Origin: Porites lobata
Taxonomy: Eukaryota > Cnidaria > Anthozoa > Scleractinia > Poritidae
Direction of reading: 5' to 3'
DNA length: 64,000 bases
Assembly (NCBI GenBank): GCA_942486035.1
Contig: CALNXK010000021.1
Location: 4,523,501 to 4,587,500 of the forward strand
Positions 35,841 to 48,187 of this stretch are shown one piece after another. Position numbers and translations under genes: made by a program. Within the stretch, counting starts at the first letter, position 1; every line of letters starts with the position of its first letter. The notes under the pieces are model-generated. The model made no database searches. It saw only the letters and a list, made by a program, of their open reading frames with translations, and was not told where the DNA came from.

Positions 35841-36546
35841 ACTCACACTGGAATGACGTAAAACAAAGAAAACAAAATATAGTTCCAGTCATTAAGAAGG
35901 GGTCATCCCCGGTGTAGTATAATATATTCGTTTTCTTTGTTTTACGGACTATTTTCAGGGTTTAAGGTTCATTGCTAAGGATGTCAGTCGTGGAACAAAC
36001 ATCTTTCACTTCCTCTAAGGGGAGAGTGGGGAATACATGATGCTTTTGAATATGAGATGTGTTTTGAGACGCTCTGCAAAAGCCTTACTTGAGGTTTTAT
36101 TGTTAGTTAAGTAATAGCAGATACACGGAGCTCACACTGGCAAGTACACTAAGAAAATCTAATCTATGTAACAAAGCCTTCAAAAATTTAAAGTTTCACC
36201 CCATAGGGTATACTTAGGTATAATTAAGTACCTTCGTTCCCAGGCCAGCACGGAGTTTTCGGTGGTTTTCAGCCTGCTGCCTTGTATAAAGGTGGTGCAG
36301 TCTGCCAACATGACCTCAACGCAAATACCTCTTCGAAATCTTCTTTATATTAGCTATAGGGGAAGCCGGCAGAGTCTCAAACTAGTGAATATTGTCAGTG
36401 TGTCCTCAGCAGCTTGCGGCTATGATATCATCACAAATATTAATGAAAGCATGCCCAGATAAAGCGATTGTGCAATATGAGCCTAGTACGTAATAAACTC
36501 AAGAGTTTAAATCGGCGTATGTTAAAGCCTTCTAGTAAAAAGTAAT

Positions 36547-36970
36547 CTGGGGGGTACTCCCTTACATAAGCCACATAGGTATGTGCTACTCCAAAGGGTA
36601 TGGTTTTTGAACCGTTTTTAGCTGAAAACAGGTATAGAGCTGGTTTTGCTCATTTTGGTCTGGAATCGGCTAGGGTGTTCGAGGGAACTACGGGAGGGCA
36701 TGAATGTATTCGTCGTTTCAATTCCAAATGAATAAGAAAGAGTACTATGCGAAATAAAAATGGATTTAAGGGAATCTTCTTGTTGGCGCCTCCCTAATCT
36801 CAGCCTGATGACACAATTTCTGTCTATATAATAATGTATATTGCGTTTGTGACCCCCTCCATGTCTGAAAACGGGTATTGGTTTTAGTGGCAAGTTCTGA
36901 AAACTGGTGTGGAAGATGACTTTCTTTTGGTCTGAAACAGGGCCAGGATTTGGAGAACCGTACGGCGCAT
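36547..36970. mobile_element. right-truncated copy of the 10424 element
   Basis: It starts CTGGGGGGTACTCCCT like 10424 and stays alignable to the GCGCA(T/C)CCCA region, where the terminal repeat has been deleted. Confidence 0.55.
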
Positions 36971-38272
36971 CCCAGAAAAGCATTCAACTCATTTCTTATA
37001 ATTACGTCAATTCTTTACCAAATATGAGATTGTATAAAACAGGTTTTGGAACAAATGATTTTATGTACTTTCTGCTAAGATCAGCCAGAATCATTAACCC
37101 ATTTAAATTGTTCTATCACTGCTCACGATCTAAACATGCAGTTTTGGATTGAATTTGAAATATTGGTGACTTACTAGTTTCGAATCAATGAATTCGTCTT
37201 TCCTCAGAAAATTTGCTGTGTGTAATTTTAATGGAGACTACTTACCTTTTACTGCAATTGCTCAACTATTCTATAATTAATATTATTGGAACTGAAAGCT
37301 TTTTTAGTGGGACTGCAGGAGCAAACAACCCTTTCAAACATTTATGGATTTAGGGCGAAAATCCTCCCTTAATATATGAAACAAAGATAATGATCAGCAA
37401 CAAAGACGTCTTTAAAAGAAAGCGATTTTTAATATTTTTACACTAGTTAAACTGAAGTTTATAATTGAAATTTGAGCCCTAGAAGGGTGCTTGGTAGTTT
37501 CTTTTAGAACTGTAATAATTTAACGATTAATTTAATCTTAGTGTATTTTATAGTTTGTTAGTAAATATTTATTGCAATGCTTTGTATTATTGCAGTTATG
37601 GTTAATGTCGATAAATAGATAAATAAATAAATAAATAAAAAATAATTCCTTTCAATGGTTCCGAACGTCTTCCCCCAAAAGGACCTCCGTAATTCTACCT
37701 ATTAAAGCCGGCTTCTGCTTCCGCAAGTAATAAGGATTTTTAGACCTCCAGTTACTACCATTAAAGTTTACATTTACTTGAAATAAAGACAGCATTATTT
37801 TTAAGGCCGAAATTTGAACATGGCTGCCTTCATTGAACACTGCTCCCTTCAAATACTAGAAGTGCCTCCCTTCGCATTAGCGCCCCGCTCTTGACTCAGA
37901 AATTTAAATAAGCAACCCGAATGCTTATTCAAGCATTCACCAAGCCGACTTCTAAAATCACAGGAGCTTCAATTAGGGAATGCACAAAAATACTTAAATA
38001 GATGCTTTAAACATTCTCGACCCCAGTGCCTAAACATAAACATATAGAAAGGAAACTTAATCGTATGTTCACTACCGGAGTAGCTCAATGTCATTCCTGA
38101 TAAAAGGAGAGGCCGAGATTTTCCACAACATTCTCACAAGCTGGGCAAAGTCCCTTATATAAATCTATAGCTTAAAATTATACCCACAAAAATTACTCTA
38201 TTAACTTTAATCATGAACGTATTTTAAGTTGCGTAAAGTGCTTTATGCCTAAACTGTATGTACTTAAATATT

Positions 38273-38370
38273 GACTAAGTGGGAGGGCCGGACGGGAATA
38301 TATTTGGCTCGAGACCTGGGCGTCTTGGAAGAAAACCAAATACTTTCCCGTCCGGCCCAACCTAACTCAG
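38273..38370. repeat. hairpin MITE, copy-2 counterpart
   Basis: GTGGGAGGGCCGGACGGG pairs with CCCGTCCGGCCCAACC. It is the same hairpin as at 15016-15113. Confidence 0.6.
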
Positions 38371-39479
38371 ACAAAAAGTTTTATCACATTTTTATCACAT
38401 TTTTTTCACGCATTTTTTCCCTTTTTTCCGCCCTATAACTTGATGCCCACGGCCCTCATACGGAACTTTTTTCCATTTGGTTTTCCAATTTTCGTCTCAT
38501 TCTTAAGAAACGCTCTTGAAAGTGGGACGCTAACAGTATTTACACAGAGCCCAGCCTCGTACGTTTGTAAATCCCGTTCTTTGAAGTGAATTTCTGTAGC
38601 CTAAATTGCAGTCCTAAAACTGAAATTAAACGAATAATTACCCTCATTTGAAAGTCTAACTTGTCAGAGTCGCACGGGCTACAGAAGTACTAACCCCGGA
38701 CATTTCATCATGCTCTTTGACTAAAGTTTTGAACAATGCTCAGAAGTCCCCGGGAAGCTCAATGTTGACTTGACTAGAAACTCGAAGCATACAAGAAAAA
38801 AAACAATCCTACATTGGATTTCTTCTTCGATAAGTATACCATAAGTTTGAAAATCAAACCATAGAAAGGCATTGCTTTGCCAGTGAAAATCAAACGTACA
38901 AAGGAACAGTGATTCACTCTTGGTGTTGAGTCTTTTTAGGTCTCTATAAGGTCAACAAAACCTACTTTTGAAATAAAAGCCCACGTAGAAAAACGTCCGG
39001 TTTTTGTCATGGAGAACATTTTTTTGTAGGAAAGTAAAACTGATTCAAAGCACCAACGAAACAACAGGACTGTAACTTTACGCGAGTTTTCGATTTCCCG
39101 CCATCAGATAGTTACTAGCTGTTGCTGGTATTAGGGACTGTGCAATAATTATCAGGAGGGGGGGGGGGCTGAAAAACTAGAGTTATCTAGCAAAAACTTA
39201 GACAGTACCCCCCCCAAAACAAAAAAAAATTAGTTCTAACCCCCCCTCTGTTAAGTTAAAAATAACGTCGCACCCCCCTTCCCACCACACTGGTAAACTC
39301 AAAACTGGACTGAGCTGCCATCACAGCTTCAATAATGACAAACGTTATTATGTAACATCTAGTATCGAGAAGGATGTTGATCGCTTGACTGAAGATTTAG
39401 ACAAAGCATTTGCTAAGTACTGGGGTGCTTACCACATTGGCTCAAAATCTAAAATTTCTGAAGCCAGAAAGAGAAAGGA

Positions 39480-39706
39480 GCAGGGAAAAAATCAAAGAAC
39501 AGGAGATTGAACGCTTCAAATAACAGGAGAGCCTGTTGAACTTTTTTATGAGCCACATATGTATGGAATTCTGCAAATCGATTCAGTCGATGAAGAAACA
39601 TTATTTTTTGTCACATCAAAAACCGACAAAGCTTGTCTACGAGATCTGTTTGATTCCCATTGTTTTATGGGGGAAGCTGAAAAACAAGTTCATGATTTTT
39701 GCTTTA
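39480..39706 (+). pseudogene. unidentified coding remnant in fold-back element
   Basis: One frame reads about 60 codons without a stop and with protein-like composition (GEPVELFYEPHMYGILQ, then VDEETLFFVTSKTDKAC), ending in TAG. Just upstream another frame reads EKDVDRLTEDLDKAFAKYW, separated by a stop. I do not recognise the family. It could be a decayed piece of the element's own gene or a captured host exon. Confidence 0.4.
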
Positions 39707-40439
39707 CATAGGATCCGCTCAATTAATTAGAAAACGGGTTAAAATTGATCAGTTGTGAACTTGCTTTTCATTTTGATGGAATATTTTCAATAATCGTTTA
39801 AGAGCCATTTTCTGAGAAAATCGAGAATCGCAAGACACTCGTCAAAAAATCGAATTTTTTATTATTTTGCCAAAACATCCCTTTTAGTGACCTAATTTAA
39901 GGAAAAATAGTTTTGGGTTCAAACGATTCATTTTAAAGGAAAAATTTTAAAAAGTTTGAAAAACCGATTTTATTCCTGTTTTTCGAACAAAACACGGCAG
40001 GATGCAATGGCAACTTCGAGAGAAGGGTGAAAGCGTAAGAAACATTCCCTGACACTGAAACTTAATTATTATTTTGTTCTTACTCCTGAAAACCTTAAAA
40101 GAAAATTTGAAAAACAATGTCTTGTATTTTTATAATCGACAAGTCTAAAGAGGTCATATTTGTGACGTTAGACGTGCTAGAAAACGAAGGCCAACTTTGA
40201 CTATTAAAAAAGGCCTCTGGTATATGCCGCTTGCTCATAAAATCAATATAAAATGGAACCTTGGCGTTTGTACTAACTTACTGGAAAGTTTTAGCTCTGG
40301 AAATCAAATACCATCCTGACACCAAAGCAAGCGGTGAGAGCAATTGAATTGGGAAATTTATGCAAATTAGACGGCTTGCACCCTACTTGCAGACGGTTGT
40401 CAAACTAAAAGAAAGGTTTTACATGAAAGGATTACTCAC

Positions 40440-40517
40440 CATTGCTTGTAACACGTTTTTACGGCAAGGAAAGTTATTTCCAACTTTTGTTGCGTCGGTT
40501 TGAGTCACAAAATCCAT
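40440..40517 (-). CDS. putative first coding exon of transposon gene (26 codons)
   Basis: ATG at 40515-40517 opens 26 codons ending GCAATG, followed by the strong donor GTGAGT. The inverted copy in the right arm (near 44070-44145, plus) keeps the donor but has lost one base soon after ATG. Conservation of start and donor in both arms suggests a real first exon of the element's gene; later exons are missing. Confidence 0.35.
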
Positions 40518-41723
40518 AATTTTAAGCCAAAAGGTCCAAAAGACAAACGTACGTTTGCTCAGCGACTGCGCCAGAATCCGGCCGTGAATCGAAATAAAGT
40601 CACAACACGTCACTGCGGTCCTTTAGAAGCAAGAGTTGCAAGAGTTTTTACTTCAGTCAGGAGGCCAAAAGATTGAAAATTCATCGCAAACTAATGACTT
40701 CGATTTTGAAAACCTTTCATCACTTCAATCGTTCGTCGGCTGATGATAAACATCGCACAAGATCGTATGACCTTTGGCGTGTGACCGGAAATCGGTCACA
40801 CGCTTAAGTCACGTTAGCATACTGTCACGAATTTTAATACGATTTTTCACGTTTCCTTTCGACAAAAAATAGACTCATCGAAATAAAATCAGGCTTGCTT
40901 TATTTTTTTTATTTTTTTAAAATTTCTTTTATAGCCTGCAGAACTTGTTTCCCATGCATCGCGCGTGTCTCGCGCCCCCAGTCAGCTTCGCAGTGCTAGC
41001 GTGAAAAGCGCAAAAGACTGAAATTGACTCCTGTTCTGCAGTTGATTTCTTTTATAGACACCTTCTAGGCATTGACAGGCTGTGGAAAAAGTGTTTATTA
41101 TTATTATTATTTTTTTTTTTGAAGTGCTACATCATTTTCCTATAAATTTCAAACGTGACTGTTAAAAGACTGTTTGGAACCCATGGATGGAGAAAAGCTG
41201 TGCCGGAGAGAAGGTCAACCTCCCAGCCGAGCCAACTTTTGCGAGCGTTTATATGAGGAAAAAATTTGTCCGAGTCAACAGTGCTTGCGCATGCTGTCTT
41301 TGTCTAGCCTTGACCGTGTTGTCCCAGCTAGCTGGGCGAGCCAAAGTGGAGAAATATTAGCCGGGCTAGAAGGGTGAGGCCACCACTGGAGGGCTGACTT
41401 CCGGAAGCCTTCAACCCCGCCCACTACTGGTAGTAAGGCGTCTATCCGAACCAACCTTTTGTTTCTCATCTAAATGGTTTACCAAGTTTTGTAAGGAAAT
41501 GGAGGAAAAGTTGGCTCGCCCAGGGTAGCTTGGGAGGTGAGTAAACACCAGATAACCCCAATAATAAGCACAAACTTTGATTGTCAGTTAGATGTCCACA
41601 GGAGCCGATCGGCTCCTGGATGTCCACTATTTTAAGTAAGCGACCTGGGATGTGATTGTCGCATCCATGCCCCCTTCCAGATCCCCTTTATTATCGGTAA
41701 GCCTCTGATAGGTCAAAGTAATA

Positions 41724-42263
41724 CAGTCGTGCCTCCAGTAAGCGACCACCAAAAATGAAAAGACTTAGTGGTCTCTAACGGGAGGTGGCCGTTTAGAAGA
41801 ATCGGACCACATGGGGTCTATTCCGAGAAGAGGTCCAGGCACATTCTATTAAATGGCGGTGTAACAAATTCCTGGCAAAATATTATCTTTTACCTCTTTT
41901 GACAAATACAGCTTTTAAATCATGCTCAATTTAAAGAGGGATTCAGGTGAGTGAGATATAGAATAGTCTAGAATCACAACAGAATCTTCACTTTGTTGGC
42001 TACATCTACTAAGTTAGGATATGTGTAGTTCCACGATGTCACTAAAGGTCTTCATATTTTCTAAGGAACATAGTACACACAGCAAAAATAGAGAGCAGAG
42101 AATGCGTCAACTGGTCGCTTATAGAAAACAATTAACCATGACGCCCAAAAAGTGGTCGCAGTCACTTACAGAAGGTGGTCGTTTACTGGAGGTTCCAACT
42201 GTAAGGCTTTGACTGGGAAAATTTGGTCTTTTGGATTGGCGGTCGCACAAGGAGGTTCGACTG
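41724..42263. mobile_element. MITE inside fold-back element
   Basis: Ends CAGTCGTGCCTCC and GGAGGTTCGACTG are inverted, and the interior repeats words about 'gcgacc/ggtcgc'. The target duplication is unclear. Confidence 0.55.
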
Positions 42264-42636
42264 TGTTAGGTCTATTAGAGTATAAGCCACCATCACCTCA
42301 CTGTGAGTGACGAGAGCCAGGAAAGTATAGTATACACTCCCTTAGGATACACAGAATCGTTGTTTTGAGGTCCCGTTTAGCGAAATGGATCATTCAAGGG
42401 AGGTGCTGAAGTCCCATAGTGAAATTTATAAGGTTTATGGGTTTTTAGTGCAAGGCGAAACACAATACTTAGGGCCCTGTTGTTCAAACGTTGAACAACA
42501 GGAAATCACTATCAAGCGAATAAGAAGAAGCAATTGCGTTACTTATTGGATATAGATTTATCCACCCGGGGGCGTTAGTCAACTTTTCGAACATACAGCC
42601 CCTCAGTCACTCTCCTCCGCAGACTTACCCTGGGTA

Positions 42637-42790
42637 GACTACGAGTAGTCCCCCATTTTTCCTCAGGGATAGTAGAGCGAGCGAAACGCGAGGGTGCGTG
42701 AAAATTACCCCACGCGAGAAAAGGCACGCGCACTCGCGTTTCGCTCGCTCTACTATCCCTGAGGAAAAATGAGGGACTACTCGTAGTCTA
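42637..42790. mobile_element. palindromic MITE, 9-base duplication TACCCTGGG
   Basis: TAGACTACGAGTAGTCC through GAGCGAGCGAAACGCGAG pairs with its complement across almost the whole 154 bases. TACCCTGGG lies directly on both sides. Nine bases fit Mutator-like elements. A half copy lies at 28040-28140. Confidence 0.75.
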
Positions 42791-43489
42791 TACCCTGGGC
42801 GACCAGGATAAGGGAATATAATACTCGACCTTCCTTGCATCATCGCGAGAGCCTATAGCCTTCACTTTCTTTTGGCTCGTCCTACAATCCTACCTAACGT
42901 TCGTGGGACAGGAAAGTCTGCTTGCGAGGCTTGGGAATCTAGGGAGACTATGGTAGCATGGTGCAAATAGCCGGGATGAGCTACTTTGTCCACACGAACC
43001 AAGAGGATTGGGTCTGCTAGAAGAAATCAGGTGTAGCTTTCTGTGATAAGTAATATTCCAACAGTATAGGATCGTAGTTTGAGGCCATTTCACAATCACT
43101 AGTTTCCGCGCACCTCTACCGGCGAGTTGTGGACAAAAGCAGCTGATAGCTGTATGCGAACCTTTTTTCCACAAAATGGTTTCTGGGTTTGCGTATTCGA
43201 CAGTGTCATGTATTGATTTTTTTTAATCTTAATCGAGGTCTTTTTTATTATGTACTGTCTATCTGACTGACTGTTTCTTTGTGTTTTTTTTTTCTGGTAA
43301 TAACAGGTTTCATAATTTGGTCGTGGTTGGGGTTATAAGCTCCTGATCGTGAGCAAATAGCGAAAAAATCAACAAGCAAAACCAAAGTGAACTATAGCGT
43401 TGAGTCCGTTGGCCACGGAGAATTGGTATTATTCTGCAAGTTCTTTACTACAGCAAGAGAGTATATTCCCTTGACTATGGGACATTGGG

Positions 43490-43560
43490 CCGGGGGAACT
43501 TAGTATTTTGACCCGGCATAGGGGAGGAGGGGAGGGGGAGGGGGAGGGGGTACTCTGGCC
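43490..43560 (+). repeat. G-rich tract, potential G-quadruplex
   Basis: Successive runs of four to six G separated by A or GA occur at 43521-43552. The composition suits intramolecular G-quadruplex formation. It lies in the centre of the fold-back element. Confidence 0.5.
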
Positions 43561-45058
43561 AGATTCCAAGTCACGGGGATGATCGAAGTATGTTTTTTTC
43601 TTGGTTTGAAAATATTGTGAACAAATTTTTTTTTTTAGCTGTGGCTTTACTTAAGTATTCAAAATATTCGTTCTTTTTTGGTCTTAATTTTCGCTTCCAC
43701 GGATCACTCACGACACTTGGAATCCGAGGTACCCCTCCTGTTTAGTACTTCTAAGGCAAAAAAGCTGTTTCAAAGCCTAGTAGGTAAATAAAAGAAAAAT
43801 AAATATGCATGGCTGTTTCTGCTGCGATGAGAGGATTTCTTGTCAAAAAATGTGAAAACTGTATTAAAATTGCTGACAACAGCTACGAAAATTTCGTGAC
43901 AGCATGCTGACGTGACTAAAGCGTGTGACCAATTTCCGGTCTGCCTCCTGACTGAAGTAAAAACTCTTGTAACTCTTGCTTCGACGTGTTGTGACTTTAT
44001 TTCGATTCACGGCCGGATTCGGACGCAGTTGCTGAGCAAACGTACGTTTGTCTTTTGGCTAAAAATTATGTATTTGTGACTCAAAACGACGCAAAAGAAG
44101 TTGGAAATAACTTTCCTTGCCGTAAAAACGTGTTACAAGCAATGGTGAGTAATCCTTTCATGTAAAACCTTTCTTTTAGTTTAACAACCGTCCGCAAGCC
44201 GTCTAATTTGCATAAATTTCCCAATTCAATTGCTCTCACCGCTTGCTTTGGTGTCAGGATGATATTTGATTTCCAGAGCTAAAACTTTCCAGTAAGTTAG
44301 TACAAACACCAAGGTTCCATTTTATATTGATTTTATGATCAAGCGACATATACCAGAGGCCTTTTTTAATAGTCAAAGTTGGCCTTCATTTTCTAGCACG
44401 TCTAACGTCACAAATATGACCTCTTTACACTTGTCGATTATAAAAATGTAAAGCATTGTTTATCAAATTTTCTTTTAGTATTTTCAAGAGTAAGAACAAA
44501 ATAATAATTCGGTGAAGTTTCAATGTTAGGGAATGTTTCTTACGCGTTCACCCTTCTCTCGAAGTTGCCATTGCATCCTGCCGTGTTTTGTGCGAAAAAC
44601 GAGCATAAAATCGATTTTTCAAACTTTTCCTAATTTCTCCTTTAAAATAAATCGTTTGAACCCAAAACTATTTTTCCTTAAATTAGGTCACTAAACGGGA
44701 TGTTTTGGCAAAATAAACAAAAATTCGTCGTGCGATTTTCTCAGATAATGGCTCTTAACAGCTGTTCGTGTTGATATTTGTTACAGTCTATCATGATGCC
44801 TGTATTGAGAATCTTTTATTGCGTTTAATTTTATTTACATTTCGAATAAAACTTAAGGCCCCCCCTCCGTCAAGTGAGTGATTTTACTTTGAGCCCCCCT
44901 ATCTTGGCAGCAATTTTATGTAATGCCCCCCCGCTGGTTTTAGGGCCCCCCCTCCTGATAATTATTGCACAGTCCCTAACCTACAAACCACTTGAGGGAC
45001 TCAAGCAGAACTGACAACGACAGTCTGACTTACAACAACTGACCGTTACTAGTATATA

Positions 45059-45360
45059 CACTCTAAATCAGAAAGATCTGTTTTAGCCCTAAAAACAGGG
45101 CCGCTTCGGTGAGTAAAATACAGTCCTATTTTTGGGTCTAATTTGGCTCCCTTAAATCAGTGCCAATACAGTCCAATTAGCTAAGGCTGATTTGGTCCCA
45201 GGGCTGAAATGGGCTCTACCGTGGGCTGGAATAGCCTTTTGATTGAGCTTTTTTGGCCAAAATTGTGCTCAAATGGCTCCAAGAAGGGCTGAATCAGACT
45301 TTGGCCTGCAGGGCTGAATTGACACTTTGGGGCTGAAACAGATCTTTTTAATTTACAGTG
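45059..45360. mobile_element. MITE with TA duplication
   Basis: Ends CACTCTAAATCAGAAAGATC and the complement CACTGTAAATTAAAAAGATC match, flanked by TA at 45057-45058 and 45361-45362. The interior is made of imperfect GGGCTGAA words. Confidence 0.65.
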
Positions 45361-45535
45361 TACTAAAACATTTTCGGGCTGAAACGCAATCAAATTAACA
45401 TCACGGCTTAATTCACAGACGACATTGCAGCCTATTGAAAAATCAGGTCAATAACTACCACACAGGTTGTCGAAATATTAGTCACCGTCTATTCACCGTG
45501 TATTCACAACCACACTCACCCGGATGATCATATAC

Positions 45536-48187
45536 CTAATTATGTTCCAGCTGCTCAGCTCCATAAATTCTGCTGTATAACTGGCCCAGTTTCTGTGTAA
45601 TTGATTTACGACGCCAAACATGTATCACAAAAGGACTGCCATGAATGTGAACACCACGTAAGCACACGTTCAACATGTAGTCTCCTGGCTCCGCATCTTC
45701 AGGGACTCTGCAAAAAGCCCAATAACTACCATCACCACAGTCCGTTACATTTCCTGTGGCCTTCTCGTTACCAAACTCGTCTTTAAGCTCCACCGTAAAC
45801 AAGTCGCCACCCAGAGACCGCCGACGGTTTTGGGGGTCATGAGCAACAATATTAAAGGACCACCCACCTCCACAGACTACACAACAATATTCCATGCCCA
45901 TCATGCCCATCATGCCCATGCCCTTTGCAATTGTATTTTCTGCACAGGTTGAATCGTCAATGACGCTAACCTTGTTACTGAGCGCGTCCACTAGGTCCTG
46001 CAGTCTCTTGTGATCAAAGATAAGCTTCGGGACAAAATGGACCTGTGGCTCAAGCGGCATTGGCTGATTTTCTCTGTCCCTGAGTGTCGACTCTAAAGCG
46101 GACCTGGCAACCAGAAGCTCAGCATCATCAAAGGATCGGATGCGGGATAAAACACTCTGAACAGTACTCGCTATGCTTTCTTGAAATTTGCACAAGCGGT
46201 CTTGCTGCTCTGCGAGGATGGCTGCCTTGTTATTGTATAACTGTTCCAGCTCTTTCGTCAGAGTTTGCTCTTTGGTAGTGATTTCAGCATAAATCTATAA
46301 AGCATACCATACAAAGTGTCTTTGAAATTATCTAAACCGTGGATCAAAACAGCTAATATAAGGAAATCTTACGTTTTGAAAACTGGTATTTGAAGGTATA
46401 TTGATTTGCATAATTTGCAATATTTTGTGGGCGGCATAGAACAAGGAGCGAGAAAAACGACAGAATTTGTCCGCGTACAGACTGTGAGTAAGTTAAGTTG
46501 TTGCTTTAATCTTATAGAATCGCCCGGGTTACTTCCTATGATGGCCTATACGGGAAGGTTCCGCCCGAAAGGAGTACTTTTCTCAGGCTTCAGGTATATG
46601 AAAGGATAGCGGTTTCACTAGTTGAAGTCAAGAGCCATAATAGTCCTTCTATGATTCCTTGTTGAAGTATATAAAAGGGTAGGAAAATCTCTCATTGCAG
46701 TCTGTGAAAAGACCTAGAAGGGCTAACAGATGCATTGTATGCTGTAACAAAGACAAGAAAACATCCTTGTGTAGTGATTTATTCATATTCAAAATACGCT
46801 GCATTTACAAACGAGGCATGTGAAAGGGGTACCATTTGACAATGAAAGGTATACAAAACAGATACCTTTTTTTACTACTGGGCGGAGCCTCCCCGTATGA
46901 ACTTTTATATTAAGTACCCCCCTACCCCGCCGGTTGAAAAGGTTGAAAAGAAATGCGTCCTCCGGTTTGAAAACTCATACATTTTGACTCGTTGTGCCCT
47001 TAGGTAAAAACCAAAAAATATCAAAACGCGTTTTCAAAAACGCCCTCATTTATGTCTATCAGTGTGTGGACAGGTAAAGGAAAAGAGAAAACCAAAAGAT
47101 TTCTCGAAAACGTTGACGTTATAGCGAGTCACGCAACACCCGGCTTCGTTGGTCGGGTAAGTTTGTTGTCCCCGCTCTTTTAAGTAAATTGCAATGATTT
47201 CTTTTACAGAGGTACCATCTCACAGACCAGTGAATAAATGGGGTAGTAAAAACGCCTGGCACAGGCGTAACATAGTATTAGTAGAAAGAAGCGTGGCAAA
47301 TTTAGTCATTACACTCAATTGATTACTTACTTTTAAAAAAAAAAAACGAGGTCATTATATAGAGTAACGCCACTTTACAGCTCTATAGAGTCTTCTATGA
47401 GAATACTAAAGTACGCGAGGAACGTTTGAATCTTTTTTGCTATGTTTGGGTGGAAGGGTCTGTAAAATAAGGGGGAGCCCACCTCCTTGAATAACTTATG
47501 AATTTCGGCAGCTTGCTCTCCACGCGCCTTTTCCATGTAAAGACGTGCTTTCACCACTTGAGTTTCTCCATCTTTAATAACCTCGGTGCGAGCGTTAACT
47601 TTAGTGGCAAGTTCCTGCATTCCCTTACGGCACTTTGAAGCCGCCTCAGCTAAGGATGAACAATCATGACCTTGGTGATCAAGCTTGATGCATCCCCTAC
47701 AAACCACGTGACCGCACACCTCGTCGAATAAACGGAATCGCTCTTTATGTTCCTGGCAGAAAACATTCACAAGTGACGTCTCCAAGGAGACAACTTTGTG
47801 ATCACAACTTGCTTTGTTGCGAGTGTGAAAGCGAGCTGCATCCTTACACATGTCCTCTTTACAGTCTAAGCAGAAAAAGGTCGCGGGATGTTTATCATCA
47901 CAAGCTTCGCAGGTGTATGAGCCTTCACCTTTTTGGTGATGGTGCTTGACATTTTCGTTAATAATGCTCAACAACGCAAAATTCTTTGGTAGCCCTGCTA
48001 CTCCGGCTTGAGGTACGTTAACTTCATCTCTGCATGTGGGACAGGGAATTTTGTTATCTGCAGTGAGTAAACGCTCCAGGCAGCAGGTACAAAAGCTGTG
48101 ACCACAACTCAGAATACGAGGGCAAATATTTTGATCTTCAAATGGTTCGCAACAGACTGGACATTCAAGTACTTCTGCAGACGCCAT
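45536..48187 (-). CDS. TRIM45-like RING/B-box/filamin protein, gene C (probable frameshift)
   Basis: Exon 1 is 47483-48187 (235 codons): RING C9, C12, C28, H30, C33, C36, C49, C52, then B-boxes with CEACDDKHPATFFCLDC and CQEHKERF. Exon 2, 45536 to about 46295, holds coil plus filamin and ends in TAG. The ATG follows acceptor ttcag plus GTA; the open frame extends into the intron but the family start is this one. From the acceptor homologous to B and D (46296-46297), the frame meets one extra base near 46259-46264 (ACTCTTGACG against ACTCTGAAG in B) and stops at TAA soon after. An in-frame AG at 46271-46272 could restore the frame by losing about eight codons. A Gly-Met-Met run (GMGMMGMMGM) precedes the filamin repeat. 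The product should be an E3 ligase of the same class as A. Confidence 0.8.
46450..46950. repeat. dispersed repeat in gene C intron
   Basis: Words CCGAAAGGAGTACTTTTCTC, TATATAAAAGGGT and GGGCGGAGCC resemble 22256-22420. The element type is not clear and it has no coding capacity. Confidence 0.4.

Larger units (their letters stand above)
33015..39105. repeat. segmental duplication, copy 2
   Basis: It is collinear with 6856-17990 from AGAACTACCATA to CCCGCCATC. It lies directly upstream of gene B as copy 1 lies upstream of gene A. It is closer to the pre-insertion state and reveals the empty sites of at least four elements in copy 1. Within it are repeat blocks at 34610-34775 and 35085-35305, a hairpin at 38273-38370 and a truncated transposon at 36547-36970. 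Confidence 0.85.
39131..44978. mobile_element. 5.8-kb fold-back transposon
   Basis: The outer ends TTAGGGACTGTGCAATAATT and its complement AATTATTGCACAGTCCCTAA are nearly perfect and followed by runs of G or C. Inside are two long inverted arms, about 39795-40900 and 43850-44760, each carrying the same promoter-proximal exon reading away from the centre (minus at 40440-40517, plus near 44070). The centre holds other MITEs and a palindrome. No complete transposase was found, and no clear target duplication is visible. It inserted where the upstream duplication ends. The class is unassigned. Confidence 0.7.
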
